DNA of 64,000 nt from Streptomyces sp. BV286 (GTDB lineage Bacteria > Actinomycetota > Actinomycetes > Streptomycetales > Streptomycetaceae): positions 1 to 64,000 of the forward strand of contig NZ_JAHRIB010000045.1 of NCBI RefSeq assembly GCF_019090165.1, read 5' to 3'. The translations under genes and the position numbers were made by a program. Shown piece after piece: positions 34,339 through 43,584 of the stretch. The notes beneath the pieces were generated by a model. It was given only the letters and a program-made list of their open reading frames with translations, was not told where the DNA came from and made no database searches. Within the stretch, counting starts at the first letter, position 1, and every line of letters begins with the position of its first letter.

Positions 34339-35850
34339 TCACATGTGGACGACCTGTGCGGCGTCCGGGTCCTGCTCGGGGACCCCGCGGCGGTAGAGCA
34401 GGAAGGCGATCACCGCGCCCGCGAGGAAGAAGCCGGCCGACCACCAGAAGGCGGTGGTGTAGCTCTCGATCGTCGACCGGGCCCGGACCATCGGGTCGGT
34501 CGCGTCCTTGCCGGACAGGTAGCCGGTCGCGGCACTCGCGGCGAGGGTGTTCAGGAGCGCGGTACCGATGGAACCGCCCACCTGCTGCATGGTGTTCACC
34601 GTCGCCGAGGCGACCCCCGCGTCCTCCGCCGCGACCCCGCTCGTGGCCAGGGCCATCGCGGGCGGCATCACGATGCCGAGGCCGGCGCCGATCAGGATCA
34701 GCTGCGGCAGCACGGCGGTCGAGAAGTCGGAGTCGACCCCGATTCCGGTCAGCCAGGCCATCGCGACCGCGGCGAGCGCGAAGCCGGCCGGGATGACGGC
34801 CTTCGGTCCGATGCGCGGCACCAGGACCGTGGTCGACACCTGCGCCATGACCATCAGGGCCGCCATCATCGGCAGGAAGGCCACACCGGTCTTCGTCGGG
34901 CTGAAGCCCAGGTTCAGCTGCAGGTAGTAGGTGAGGAAGAGGAAGACGCCGAACATGCCCGCACCGGTCACCAGGACGGCGATGAACGAGGCCGCGCGGG
35001 TACGGTCCAGCAGGACACGCATCGGCAGCAGCGGGTGCGCGGAGCGGGTCTGCCACCAGCCGAACACCGTCAGGAGTACTCCGCCCGCCACCAGGAAGCC
35101 CCAGGTCTCGGGTGAGGTCCAGTCGTGGGTCTCGGCGTTGGAGAACCCGTAGACCACGGAGAACAGACCGGCGGAGACCAGCAGCGCGCCCGGCAGGTCC
35201 AGCTTGGAGTTCGCGGCGTCGCGGTGGTTGTTCAGCAGGACCCAGCCGCCGGCGAAGGCGACGACTGCGAAGACGATGTTGACGTACAGGGTCCAGCGCC
35301 AGTCCAGCGCGTCCGTCAGCACACCGCCGAGCAGCAGTCCGAGCGCGCCGCCCGCACCGGCGATGGCGCCGTACACGCTGAACGCCTTGGCGCGTTCCTT
35401 GGCGTCGGTGAACGTCGTGTTCAGCAGGGAGAGCGCGGCGGGTGCGAGGAGGGCGCCGAAGACACCCTGCAGGGCGCGCGCGGTGACCAGCATGCCGAAG
35501 CTGTTCGCCGCGCCGCCGAGCACGGAGGCTCCGGCGAACCCGGCGACACCGATGAGGAAGGCGGGCTTGCGCCCGAAGAGGTCGGCGATCCGGCCGCCGA
35601 GCAGGAGCAGCGAGGCGAAGGCGAGGGCGTACGCCGTGACGATCCACTGCCGGTTGCCGTCGGAGAAGCCGAGGTCGGCCTGGGCCGACGGCAGCGCGAT
35701 GTTCACGATGGTCGCGTCCAGCACCACCATCAGCTGCGCGATGCCGATGATCGAGAGGATCCACCACCGGTTCGCCGCCGGGGCGGCCGTGCCCGGTGAG
35801 TCCGGCGCGCCCTTGCGGGCGCCTTCGGACAGGGTCTGGGTCTTGGACAT
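34339..35850 (-). CDS. MFS drug exporter, DHA2 family (14 helices)
   Basis: A 503-residue multidrug efflux protein of the EmrB/QacA type. The first helices carry VVLDATIVNIALPSAQADLG with the conserved Asp, motif A appears as GGRIADLFGRKPA, and motif C as GAIAGAGGALGLLLGG. It is proton-driven and cytoplasmic-membrane located. Two inverted repeats with CGAAAC half-sites flank its promoter, suggesting TetR-type control, yet no TetR gene is adjacent. Confidence 0.9.
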   Translation of the reverse strand: MSKTQTLSEGARKGAPDSPGTAAPAANRWWILSIIGIAQLMVVLDATIVNIALPSAQADLGFSDGNRQWIVTAYALAFASLLLLGGRIADLFGRKPAFLIGVAGFAGASVLGGAANSFGMLVTARALQGVFGALLAPAALSLLNTTFTDAKERAKAFSVYGAIAGAGGALGLLLGGVLTDALDWRWTLYVNIVFAVVAFAGGWVLLNNHRDAANSKLDLPGALLVSAGLFSVVYGFSNAETHDWTSPETWGFLVAGGVLLTVFGWWQTRSAHPLLPMRVLLDRTRAASFIAVLVTGAGMFGVFLFLTYYLQLNLGFSPTKTGVAFLPMMAALMVMAQVSTTVLVPRIGPKAVIPAGFALAAVAMAWLTGIGVDSDFSTAVLPQLILIGAGLGIVMPPAMALATSGVAAEDAGVASATVNTMQQVGGSIGTALLNTLAASAATGYLSGKDATDPMVRARSTIESYTTAFWWSAGFFLAGAVIAFLLYRRGVPEQDPDAAQVVHM

Positions 35851-35898
35851 GGGAGCACCACTCCAGGGAAAGTTCGCTCGGAACGGAGAGTACGTAAA

Positions 35899-35956
35899 CG
35901 AAACTGTTTCGTACTCTTCGAGGTTAGACCACTTTCATCGAAACGACAAAGTTTCG
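35899..35956 (-). promoter_or_regulatory. Promoter with two CGAAAC inverted repeats
   Basis: CGAAACTGTTTCG (35899-35911) and CGAAAC-6-GTTTCG (35939-35956) share half-sites with different spacers. Between them on the minus strand lie TTGTCG (35949-35944) and TAACCT (35926-35921), separated by 17 bases, a good promoter for the MFS gene. One repeat overlaps the -35 and the other lies at about the transcription start. Confidence 0.65.
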
Positions 35957-36044
35957 CTAGCGAGAGGGGCGTCACATCCGGGGCGGCGGGCCCCGACGTC
36001 CGGCTCTGAGCGGCCCGGCGGGCCCGGTGCCCCTCCCTGGGCTC

Positions 36045-38903
36045 CTACTGCATCTGCCGGCGCACCAGCTCGTGCAGTCGCCCGCCGGTGTCCGCCAGCA
36101 GCTGGGCGGGAGGGCCCTGCTGGGCGATCCGGCCGTCCTCCATCACGATGACGCGATCGGCGTCCATGACCGTGGAGAGTCGGTGCGCGATCACCACGCG
36201 GGTGGCATCCAGCGCGCGGGTGCTCTCGATGACCGTGCGCTGTGTCTCGTTGTCGAGGGCGCTGGTCGCCTCGTCGAAGAAGAGGATGCGCGGCCGGCGG
36301 ATCAGCGCCTGGGCGATCATCAGGCGCTGCCGCTGGCCGCCGGAGATCGCGCCGCTGCCCGCCACGATGGTGTGCAGCCCCATCGGCATGAGCTTGATGT
36401 CCTCGGCGAGCCCCGCCATCTCCGCGGCGGCCATCGCCTCCTCGGGCGTGTACGGCTCCGTGCCGCAGATGACGTCCAGGATCGAACCGGTGAAGGGCTG
36501 CGCGTGCTGGAGCACCACACCGCACTGGCGGCGTACGGCCGACTGGTCGAGCGCGGCCAGGTCCTGGCCGTCGTAGAGCACACTGCCCGACACCGGCCGG
36601 TCGAAGCCGATGAGCAGGCGCAGCAGGGTGGACTTGCCGCAGCCGCTGGGGCCGACGACCGCCACGAACTCGCCGGGCCGGATCGCGAACGACACGTCGT
36701 CGAGGACCAGCGGCCCGTCGTCGGTGTACCGGAAGGACAGCTTCTTCGCCTCGATGGCACCGGACAGCTCGGCGGGACGCGTGCTCGCCACGCGCACCTC
36801 GGGCGTCGCGTCGAGAACCGGCTTGATCTCCTCGAACATCGGCAGCGCGGCGACCATCGACACGAAGGAACCCGTCAGCTGGGTCACCGAGGTCAGCAGC
36901 ATGGTCATCGAGGTGTTGAACGTCAAAAAGGCCGCGGCCGACAGCGACCCCCGCGCGGGCCCCGCCAGCAGCATGAACATGATGAGCGAACACAGCGGCA
37001 GGTACACCGAGCCCAGCACCGTCGTGAGGTTCTTGATCCGCCCCACCCGCTGCTGGAGTTCACGGCTGCGCGCGAACTCCCCCGCCCAGGCCGCGTACGC
37101 GTAGTTCTCCGCCGCCGCGACCCGCAGCTTCGGCAGGCCCCGCAGGGTCTGGAAGGCCTGGTTGTTGAGCTTGTTGCTCAGCACGATCAGCCGGCGCTGC
37201 CAGCGCACCTGCCAGAGGCCGAGCCCGAGGAAAACCGTGGCGATCACCACGAGCATGCCGATCGCGGCGAGCGCCAGGGGGACGCTGAACCAGAGCAGGA
37301 TGCCCAGGTTCATCGCGCCGACCGTGACCGACTGGACCACGACGGGTCCGACGCCCGCCATGAGGCGGCGGATGGCGCTGATACCCATGGCGGCACTGGC
37401 CAGTTCACCGGTGGAGCGGGAGGTGAAGAACTTCGTGGGCAGCCGCAGCAACCGGTCCCACACCGCCGGTTGCAGTGTCGCCTCGATACGGCCCTCCAGC
37501 CGCAGCATGGTGAGGTTCTGCATCAGCATGAACGCCGCCGACACCACGCCGGCGATCATGATGGCCAGGCAGAGCTGGACGATCAGCGTCTCCTGGGCCT
37601 TGGGGACGAACTCGCCCAGCACCTGGCCCGTCGCGATCGGCACCAGCGCGCCGAGCGCCACCGTCACCAGACCGCTGATCGCGAGGTTGCGCATGTCCCC
37701 GCCGGTGCCCCTGAGGCTGAAGCGCAGCAGCCGCAGCGGACTAAGCCCGCGCTCGGGCAGCGGCCGGTAGAACATCACCGCACGCGGCTCGAACTCCGCC
37801 GCGTTGGCCTTCTCGACCGGCGTCTCCCGGCCGCTCGACGGATGGACCGCCGCATAGCCGCCGCGCCGCCACAGCAGCGCGACCGGAGTGCCCGACGCGA
37901 CCCGGTGTCCGACGAGCGGGCCCACGTCGTCGTGCCACCAGCGCCCGTCGAGGCGCACCGCACGCGCCCGGACCCGGGAGGCGAGCGCGATCCGCTCGAC
38001 CGGGTCGAGACGGTCGCTCTCCGCGCCGCCCCGCGCGGGGTCCGCGAGGGTGATCCCGGCCGCGCGGGCGACCAGCACGCAGGCCGCATACGTGGCATCG
38101 GCGTCGGCCGCGCCCGGACGGGACCCCGGGCTCTTGGATATGGACGCCAGCAGGGTGCGGTCGGCCTGGGCGCGGACCGCCTCACCCGCCTTGATGCCCG
38201 CGGCCGTCCGGTTCTCGTGCGAGCGCTCCAGCTGTTCGATCCAGCGGTCGAGCGTGGCCAGCAGCCGGTACTGCTGGTCGACCATCGCCTGCCACATCGC
38301 CGGGTCGACCAGCAGGTCCGCCGCGGCCTCGGCGCCGTACAGGGAGCCGTACTGCACGCTGCCCGGCGGCACCTGCATCCACAGGACGTCGTCGTCGGTC
38401 GGCGCCGCGTCCCTCTCGGTCGCGAGGGGGGCCTCGAACAGGATGGCGAGGCCCCGGCCGACGCCGAGGGAGAGGGCGTACTCCAGCGGGCTGGTGGCGG
38501 GCGGAACGTACTGGGGATTGCCGTACGCGTCGTACGTCCAGGTGTCGGTCTGCGGGGGCCGGTGCAGCTCGCGCAGTTCGACGCGGCGCAGGACGCACTG
38601 GCGCAGCGGTCTGCCGACGAGCGTGTGCTGGGGTCCCGCGACCGGGCCGAGCAGCAGCGAGCCCGCTTCGAGCCGGCCGAGGTGGTGCCAGTGGCCCTGC
38701 TGGGCCGCGTCCACGGCGAACAGGTCCATGGCCCCGGCCGCGACGAGCCACAGGACGTGCGGCCCTTCGAGATCCAGCCGGGTGAGGCCCGAGCCGTCGA
38801 CCGGGGTGCCCATGCCGCCGAGCGCGCCGAGCACGTAGTCGCCCTCGCCGACGGGCTGCTGGTGCTGTTGCTGTTGCTGGTTCTGCGGGTACGGGGACGT
38901 CAT
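36045..38903 (-). CDS. NHLP-family peptide export ABC transporter, permease/ATPase subunit
   Basis: A 952-residue protein. The first 350 residues are a cytosolic domain with a Gln-rich start (QNQQQQQHQQ) and the layout typical of the second ABC protein of NHLP bacteriocin systems. Membrane helices follow at about 400-660. The ATPase has Walker A VGPSGCGKST, signature ISGGQRQRL and Walker B ILFFDEATSALD. It starts one base after the stop of the peptidase/ABC gene, so it is the last gene of the export operon. It probably forms a heterodimer with that protein. Confidence 0.88.
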   Translation of the reverse strand: MTSPYPQNQQQQQHQQPVGEGDYVLGALGGMGTPVDGSGLTRLDLEGPHVLWLVAAGAMDLFAVDAAQQGHWHHLGRLEAGSLLLGPVAGPQHTLVGRPLRQCVLRRVELRELHRPPQTDTWTYDAYGNPQYVPPATSPLEYALSLGVGRGLAILFEAPLATERDAAPTDDDVLWMQVPPGSVQYGSLYGAEAAADLLVDPAMWQAMVDQQYRLLATLDRWIEQLERSHENRTAAGIKAGEAVRAQADRTLLASISKSPGSRPGAADADATYAACVLVARAAGITLADPARGGAESDRLDPVERIALASRVRARAVRLDGRWWHDDVGPLVGHRVASGTPVALLWRRGGYAAVHPSSGRETPVEKANAAEFEPRAVMFYRPLPERGLSPLRLLRFSLRGTGGDMRNLAISGLVTVALGALVPIATGQVLGEFVPKAQETLIVQLCLAIMIAGVVSAAFMLMQNLTMLRLEGRIEATLQPAVWDRLLRLPTKFFTSRSTGELASAAMGISAIRRLMAGVGPVVVQSVTVGAMNLGILLWFSVPLALAAIGMLVVIATVFLGLGLWQVRWQRRLIVLSNKLNNQAFQTLRGLPKLRVAAAENYAYAAWAGEFARSRELQQRVGRIKNLTTVLGSVYLPLCSLIMFMLLAGPARGSLSAAAFLTFNTSMTMLLTSVTQLTGSFVSMVAALPMFEEIKPVLDATPEVRVASTRPAELSGAIEAKKLSFRYTDDGPLVLDDVSFAIRPGEFVAVVGPSGCGKSTLLRLLIGFDRPVSGSVLYDGQDLAALDQSAVRRQCGVVLQHAQPFTGSILDVICGTEPYTPEEAMAAAEMAGLAEDIKLMPMGLHTIVAGSGAISGGQRQRLMIAQALIRRPRILFFDEATSALDNETQRTVIESTRALDATRVVIAHRLSTVMDADRVIVMEDGRIAQQGPPAQLLADTGGRLHELVRRQMQ

Positions 38904-38904
38904 C

Positions 38905-41172
38905 TCATCGCTCCCTGACCAGCTCGGCGTAGGCGCCGCCGGCCGTCACCAGGGCGTCGTGACGCCCGCGTTCCACGATCGTGCCGTGCTGGAGGACCAC
39001 GATCTCGTCGCTGTCGCGCACGGTGCTGAGCCGGTGCGCGATCACCACGCAGGCGCAGCCGCGCCTGCGCAGGTTGTCCATCACGAGCTGCTCGGTCTCC
39101 GCGTCCAGCGCGCTCGTCACCTCGTCGAGCACCAGGATGCTCGGCCTGCGGACCAACGCCCGGGCGATCTCCAGGCGTTGACGCTGACCGCCGGAGAAGT
39201 TGCGGCCGTCCTGCTCGACCCGGCTCCGGACACCGCCCGGGCGGCGCATCACCACGTCGTACAGCGCCGCGTCCTGCAGTGCGGCGACCACCGCCTCGTC
39301 CGGCACCGACGGGTCCCACAGGGCGATGTTGTCGCGGACCGAGCCCTCGAAGAGGAAGACGTCCTGGTCGACGAAGGAGACGGAGGACGCGAGCGCGCCA
39401 CGCGGGATGTCCTCCAGCCGCTGCCCGTCGATACGGATCACGCCCTCCCAGGGCGCGTACAGACCCGAGATCAGCCTGGACACGGTCGACTTGCCGCTGC
39501 CGGAACCGCCCACGAGGGCGACCTGCTGCCCGGGGCCGACCGTCAGCGAGAACCCGGACAGCAGCGGCTTGTCGAGCGGGCTGTACCCGAAGGTGATGTT
39601 CTCCAGCTCGACATGGCCGTGCAGCCTGCGGGTGCTGTCACCGGCGCCGCGGCGTGAGTAGAGCGGATCGGCGGCGAAGTTCTCGACGTCCTTCAGACGG
39701 GCCACGTCGGCCGCGAAGTCCTGGATACGGCCCGCGACCCCGTTGAGCCGCGTGATCGGCGCGGTGAAGCGGGTCACCAGCGCCTGGAACGCGACGAGCA
39801 GCCCCACGGAGATGTGCCCCTCCACGGCCCGCATCCCACCGATCCACAGGATCAGGGCGCTGTTGAGCGTCGCCAGCGTCGGCGCGACGACCCCCAGCCA
39901 GGCCGTCGGCACGCCGAGGCGCTGCTGCTCCTCCAGCGTGGTGGCGTGCTGCCCCGCCCACTTGCGGAAGTAGCCGTCCTCGCCGCCGGTCGCCTTCATC
40001 GTCTCGATCAGCTGAAGGCCGGTGTACGCGGTGGTCGTCAGCCGTGCGTTGTCGGCGCGCAGCTTCGCCGTACGGGTCGCGCGCAGCCGGATCACGACCC
40101 GCATCGCCACCACGTTGAGCAGGGCGACGCCGATGCCCACGGCCGTGAGCTGCGGATCGTAGGTGTAGAGCAGCACGGCGTACAGGACCACGACGACGGC
40201 GTCCACGCCCGCCGCCGCGAGGTCCCGGGCCAGCGTCTCGGCCACCGCGTCGTTGGACTGGAGCCGTTGCACCAGGTCGGCGGGGCTGCGCTGGGAGAAG
40301 AAGGTGACCGGCAGGCGCAGCAGGTGCCGGAGGAACTTCGCGCTGCTGAGCGTGGAGGAGATGAGGCGGCCGCGCAGCAGGTTCGCCTGTTGCAGCCAGG
40401 TCAGCACCACCGTCAGCAGCACGCTCGCGCCCATCGACGCGAACAGCACCCCGAGCAGCGAGGTCTGCCCGCCGATGAGGAACATGTCGATGTACGTACG
40501 GCTGAGCGCGGGCACCGCGGCGCCGACCGCCACCAGCAGCAGGCTGGCCAGCACGGCCGCGGGCATGGTGCCCGAGGTGCCGCGCAGACGGGCCGGCATG
40601 GCGCCCATGACCCCGGGCCTGCGGCCGCCCTTCTCGAAGTCGGGCCCCGGCTCCAGGACCAGCACGACACCCGTGAAGCTGGTGTCGAAGTCCTCCATCG
40701 GGATGAAACGGCGGCCCTTGCCGGGGTCGTTGATGTGCACCCCGCGCCGGCCGAAGCGGCGCCCCATCCCGTCGTAGACGACGTAGTGGTTGAACTCCCA
40801 GAACAGGATGGCCGGGGCCCGGACCTCGGCGAGCGCCGCCGTGTCCATCTGCATGCCCTTGGCCGTCAGCCCGTAACTGCGCGCCGCCTTCAGCAGGTTG
40901 CTTGCCCGCGAGCCGTCGCGCGAGACACCGCAGGCGATGCGCAGCTCCTCCAGCGGGATGTGCCGGCCGTAGTGACCGAGCACCATCGCGAGAGAGGCCG
41001 CGCCGCACTCGACGGCCTCCATCTGGAGGACGGTGGACGTACGGACGCTCTTGCCCCGGCCCTTGGGGACCTTGGCCCTCGGCGGCGTGGCGCGGCGACG
41101 GCCCCGTACCGGAGGCGGCACGCGCGGTTCCGCGGTGTCCGGGGCGGACGCGGTGTCGTGGGGTGCGCTCAC
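38905..41172 (-). CDS. NHLP-family peptidase C39/permease/ATPase exporter
   Basis: A 755-residue bifunctional transporter that removes a double-glycine leader and exports the peptide. The N-terminal C39 protease has Cys in MEAVECGAASLAM, His in EFNHYVVYDG and Asp in HINDPGKG. Membrane helices follow at about 210-460. The ATPase has Walker A VGGSGSGKST, signature FSGGQRQRLEIARAL and Walker B ILVLDEVTSALD. Its GTG at 41172 overlaps the HlyD-like gene stop (GTGA). The likely substrate is the 71-residue peptide at 42136. Confidence 0.92.
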   Translation of the reverse strand: MSAPHDTASAPDTAEPRVPPPVRGRRRATPPRAKVPKGRGKSVRTSTVLQMEAVECGAASLAMVLGHYGRHIPLEELRIACGVSRDGSRASNLLKAARSYGLTAKGMQMDTAALAEVRAPAILFWEFNHYVVYDGMGRRFGRRGVHINDPGKGRRFIPMEDFDTSFTGVVLVLEPGPDFEKGGRRPGVMGAMPARLRGTSGTMPAAVLASLLLVAVGAAVPALSRTYIDMFLIGGQTSLLGVLFASMGASVLLTVVLTWLQQANLLRGRLISSTLSSAKFLRHLLRLPVTFFSQRSPADLVQRLQSNDAVAETLARDLAAAGVDAVVVVLYAVLLYTYDPQLTAVGIGVALLNVVAMRVVIRLRATRTAKLRADNARLTTTAYTGLQLIETMKATGGEDGYFRKWAGQHATTLEEQQRLGVPTAWLGVVAPTLATLNSALILWIGGMRAVEGHISVGLLVAFQALVTRFTAPITRLNGVAGRIQDFAADVARLKDVENFAADPLYSRRGAGDSTRRLHGHVELENITFGYSPLDKPLLSGFSLTVGPGQQVALVGGSGSGKSTVSRLISGLYAPWEGVIRIDGQRLEDIPRGALASSVSFVDQDVFLFEGSVRDNIALWDPSVPDEAVVAALQDAALYDVVMRRPGGVRSRVEQDGRNFSGGQRQRLEIARALVRRPSILVLDEVTSALDAETEQLVMDNLRRRGCACVVIAHRLSTVRDSDEIVVLQHGTIVERGRHDALVTAGGAYAELVRER

Positions 41173-41975
41173 GGCAGCAGCCAATCGATCGGGCGCTGGT
41201 CGTCCAGGCGGATCGAACCGGAGGCCACGACCATGGAGTCGAGCCGGAACGGAGGGCCCTTCACGGACGACCACTTGTAGCCGGACTTCGTGCCGGACGA
41301 CCGGTCGAGCCGGACGAGGACGGCCACGGGTCTGCCCTTCTCGGTGAACTGCTCGCCCAGCTGGCTGTCGCCGAGGAAGGCGGTGATCTGCTGCGCCGAC
41401 TGGGCGGTCCGGTCGACGGACTTCACATGGCCGCGCAGCACCCCGTACTCCTGGGTCGGCACGGACTGGACGGTCAGGTCGACGGCGGCGTCCGAGGGAA
41501 TAGCGGCGGCGTTCTCCGCGGGCACGTACACCGTCGCGTACAGCGGGTCGTCGGCGTCGGCGACCTTCTCCACGGCGGCGACGTTCGTGCCGGTGCTGAC
41601 GATCGCCCCGATCGTCGCGGCGAGCCCGGTGACCCGGCCCGCGGCGACGCTGCGCACGACCGTGTCGCCCTTCGCGGTGCGGACCTCGAGCACGGGAGCG
41701 TTCGCCCTGATCCGCCGGCCCTGTTCGGTGAGGACCGCGGTGACCTGACCGGAGACGGGGCTCTGCAGGAGGTAGCTGCCCTGGCCGTGGGTGAGGACGG
41801 CGGGCGCGCTCACGGTGGACGCCACGGAGCCCGTCACGGCCCAGACCGACGCGGCCGCCATGACGACGACCGTCACGGCCAGCACGAGCCAGCCCTGGGG
41901 ACGGGCGAAGCGCACCGGCAGGTCGAGCTCCTCCGGCGACTGCAGTTTGGCGAGGGCCTGTTGGCGGAACTGCAC
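41169..41975 (-). CDS. HlyD/NHLP-type secretion adaptor
   Basis: A 268-residue membrane-fusion protein. A single helix near the N-terminus (LVLAVTVVVMAAASVWAV) is followed by a lipoyl/barrel-sandwich region (GSYLLQSPVSGQVTAVLTEQ; VRSVAAGRVTGLAATIGAIV). GTG start at 41975 with GGGAAG upstream. It bridges the ABC exporter to the cell envelope. In a Gram-positive host it probably docks substrate rather than joining an outer-membrane channel. Confidence 0.85.
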   Translation of the reverse strand: MQFRQQALAKLQSPEELDLPVRFARPQGWLVLAVTVVVMAAASVWAVTGSVASTVSAPAVLTHGQGSYLLQSPVSGQVTAVLTEQGRRIRANAPVLEVRTAKGDTVVRSVAAGRVTGLAATIGAIVSTGTNVAAVEKVADADDPLYATVYVPAENAAAIPSDAAVDLTVQSVPTQEYGVLRGHVKSVDRTAQSAQQITAFLGDSQLGEQFTEKGRPVAVLVRLDRSSGTKSGYKWSSVKGPPFRLDSMVVASGSIRLDDQRPIDWLLP

Positions 41976-42076
41976 GGGTCTTCCCTCACCTGCGAGGAAC
42001 TGGATGAGCGGCTCACGGGCGAGCCGAGTGGTTCACGGCACCCCCTGTGTGCGGGGTCCGCTCCATGGCACCCGTA

Positions 42077-42107
42077 AGTCCCGGAACCGCGAAACGGTTC
42101 CGGGACT
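42077..42107 (-). terminator. Intra-operon attenuator hairpin
   Basis: AGTCCCGGAACCG and CGGTTCCGGGACT form a perfect 13-bp stem with a 5-base loop, between the precursor peptide gene and the export genes. It should end most transcripts after the peptide, giving an excess of precursor over transporter. Confidence 0.8.
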
Positions 42108-42135
42108 CACGGCACGTCATGCGATCACGGAGTGA

Positions 42136-42351
42136 TCAGAGACCGGCGACCAGGCCGGTGACCGGGGCGGTGTTCAGGCCGGTCGCGCCCTCGACCGTGC
42201 CCACGGCGGTGTCGACCAGGCCGGAGACCGGGGCGATGCCGTCCACGACACCGGTGACGGTGCTGAGGGCGTTCAGGGCGAGGCCGCCGGAGACGTTGTC
42301 GAGCTCGGCGTCGGAGATCTCGACGGTCTGAACCTGGGGGGTGGAGTTCAT
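42136..42351 (-). CDS. Secreted peptide precursor with double-glycine leader
   Basis: A 71-residue precursor. The leader (residues 1-23) starts MNSTPQVQTVEISDAELDNV and ends SGG, with the usual ELD-x-VSGG processing site for C39 proteases. The predicted mature part (24-71) is 48 residues built only from Leu, Ala, Asn, Ser, Thr, Val, Gly, Asp, Ile, Pro and Glu. It has no Cys, aromatic or basic residue and carries about three negative charges. APVSGLVD and APVTGLVA are internal repeats. GGAAGGGAAG precedes the ATG. No lanthipeptide, thiopeptide or lasso enzyme is encoded nearby. Possible roles include a bacteriocin-like, signalling or self-assembling surface peptide. Confidence 0.85.
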   Translation of the reverse strand: MNSTPQVQTVEISDAELDNVSGGLALNALSTVTGVVDGIAPVSGLVDTAVGTVEGATGLNTAPVTGLVAGL

Positions 42352-42888
42352 GATGAACTTCCCTTCCTATTGATATTCACAAGGGGGGAGCGGCCCCCTC
42401 TGGGGACAGATGGTCGGCCGCGACCGCGAGCGCCGGGATCCCGGAACCGGAACCCGGAAACGAAAACCGAACGGCCCCCGCGGTGCAATGGATCAAAGCA
42501 CGGTGCCGCGTCGCGCTTCCAATCAACGACGCGTGTGATCTGGGCATTTGAGGGGCGGATCCGTTCAAGCGTGCAGACCTGCGCACCGCTCGGTGGCGAC
42601 TTCTTCACATGGCCCCGGGGTGGTTCACATTTCGGCGGTCGGCACTGCGATCCCGAATCGGGCACACCTCGCCAATGACACGGCACGCGGCGATCCCTGT
42701 GGGGATTCGCCGCGTGCCGTGACCCGGGTGCGTATTCGATGTGCAGATTTGCTGAAGCCAGGATTCCGCTCCGGTCGGCGAACGGGCTGTCACCGCGAAG
42801 TAGCAGAGGGCGAACCGATGGCCTCGGTTGCGGACGGGGTGGCCGTCCGGCTCCCTGAGGAGCAGTCAGCCCGGACCCCGGTGGCCCG
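42352..42888. other. Intergenic region upstream of peptide operon
   Basis: No gene seen in 537 bases. It must contain the peptide operon promoter near 42370-42450. A strong hairpin lies at 42679-42721. The short open frames here lack ribosome sites. Confidence 0.55.
42679..42721 (-). terminator. Strong terminator for the PfpI gene
   Basis: A stem of about 19 bp with a single bulged base and a TGTG loop (arms CACGGCACGCGGCGATCCC and its near-complement). It lies about 170 bases beyond the stop of the PfpI gene. Confidence 0.75.
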
Positions 42889-43584
42889 TCAGCCGAGCTT
42901 CTTGAGGAGCTCGGCGGCGAGCGGCGCGGAGGAGGCGGGGTTCTGTCCGGTGACGAGGTTCCGGTCGACCACCACGTACGGGGCCCACGGCTCGCCCTCC
43001 TGGAAGTCCGCGCCGAGCTCCACCAGACGGTCCTGGAGCAGCCACTTGGCCTTGTCGGCCAGCCCGGCCTGGGTCTCCTCGGCGTTGGTGAACCCGGTCA
43101 GGCGGTAGCCGGCGAAGGCGTTGCCGCCGTCCTCCTTCGTGGCGGCGAGCAGCGCGGCGGGGGCGTGGCAGACGACACCGAGCGGCTTGCCGGACTCCAG
43201 GGCGCGGGTGAGGAGCCGTCCGGAGTCGGCGTTGACCGCGAGGTCCTCCATGGGGCCGTGGCCGCCGGGGTAGAAGACGGCCGCGTACTCGTCGAGGTCC
43301 ACGTCCTCCATACGGACGGGACTGTGCAGCTCCTCGAACGAGGCGAGGCCGGCGGCGACCTTCGCCGCGCCTTCCTGGCCGCCGTTGACCTCGGCGGCCA
43401 GGCTGCCCTGGTCCACGGTCGGCACGACGCCGCCCGGGGTGGCCACGACGATCTCGTGGCCCGCGGCCTTGAACGCCTCGTACGGGGCGACGGCCTCCTC
43501 GGCCCAGAAGCCGGTCGGGTGCTTCGTGCCGTCCGCGAGGGTCCAGAAGTCGGCACCGGTCACTACGAAAAGAATCTTTGACAT
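42889..43584 (-). CDS. DJ-1/PfpI-family protein (type 1 glutamine amidotransferase-like)
   Basis: A 231-residue cytosolic protein. The nucleophile-elbow Cys is in GVVCHAPAALL, and the acidic partner Glu is probably in GFWAEEAVAPYEAF. The layout fits the Hsp31/YhbO-like chaperone/glyoxalase branch. A consensus promoter places the transcription start at the ATG itself, so the mRNA is probably leaderless. Roles in methylglyoxal detoxification or stress are typical of the family, but the exact function is not shown. Confidence 0.86.
   Translation of the reverse strand: MSKILFVVTGADFWTLADGTKHPTGFWAEEAVAPYEAFKAAGHEIVVATPGGVVPTVDQGSLAAEVNGGQEGAAKVAAGLASFEELHSPVRMEDVDLDEYAAVFYPGGHGPMEDLAVNADSGRLLTRALESGKPLGVVCHAPAALLAATKEDGGNAFAGYRLTGFTNAEETQAGLADKAKWLLQDRLVELGADFQEGEPWAPYVVVDRNLVTGQNPASSAPLAAELLKKLG

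Noticed and set aside
36027..38918. 963-codon plus-strand frame opposite the NHLP ABC gene
   Set aside because: Shadow of the ABC gene; His/Arg/Gln-rich translation with no domain.
42136..42351. Calling the NHLP-linked peptide a lanthipeptide
   Set aside because: Its core has no Cys and the operon has no dehydratase, so lanthionine rings are impossible from its own sequence.
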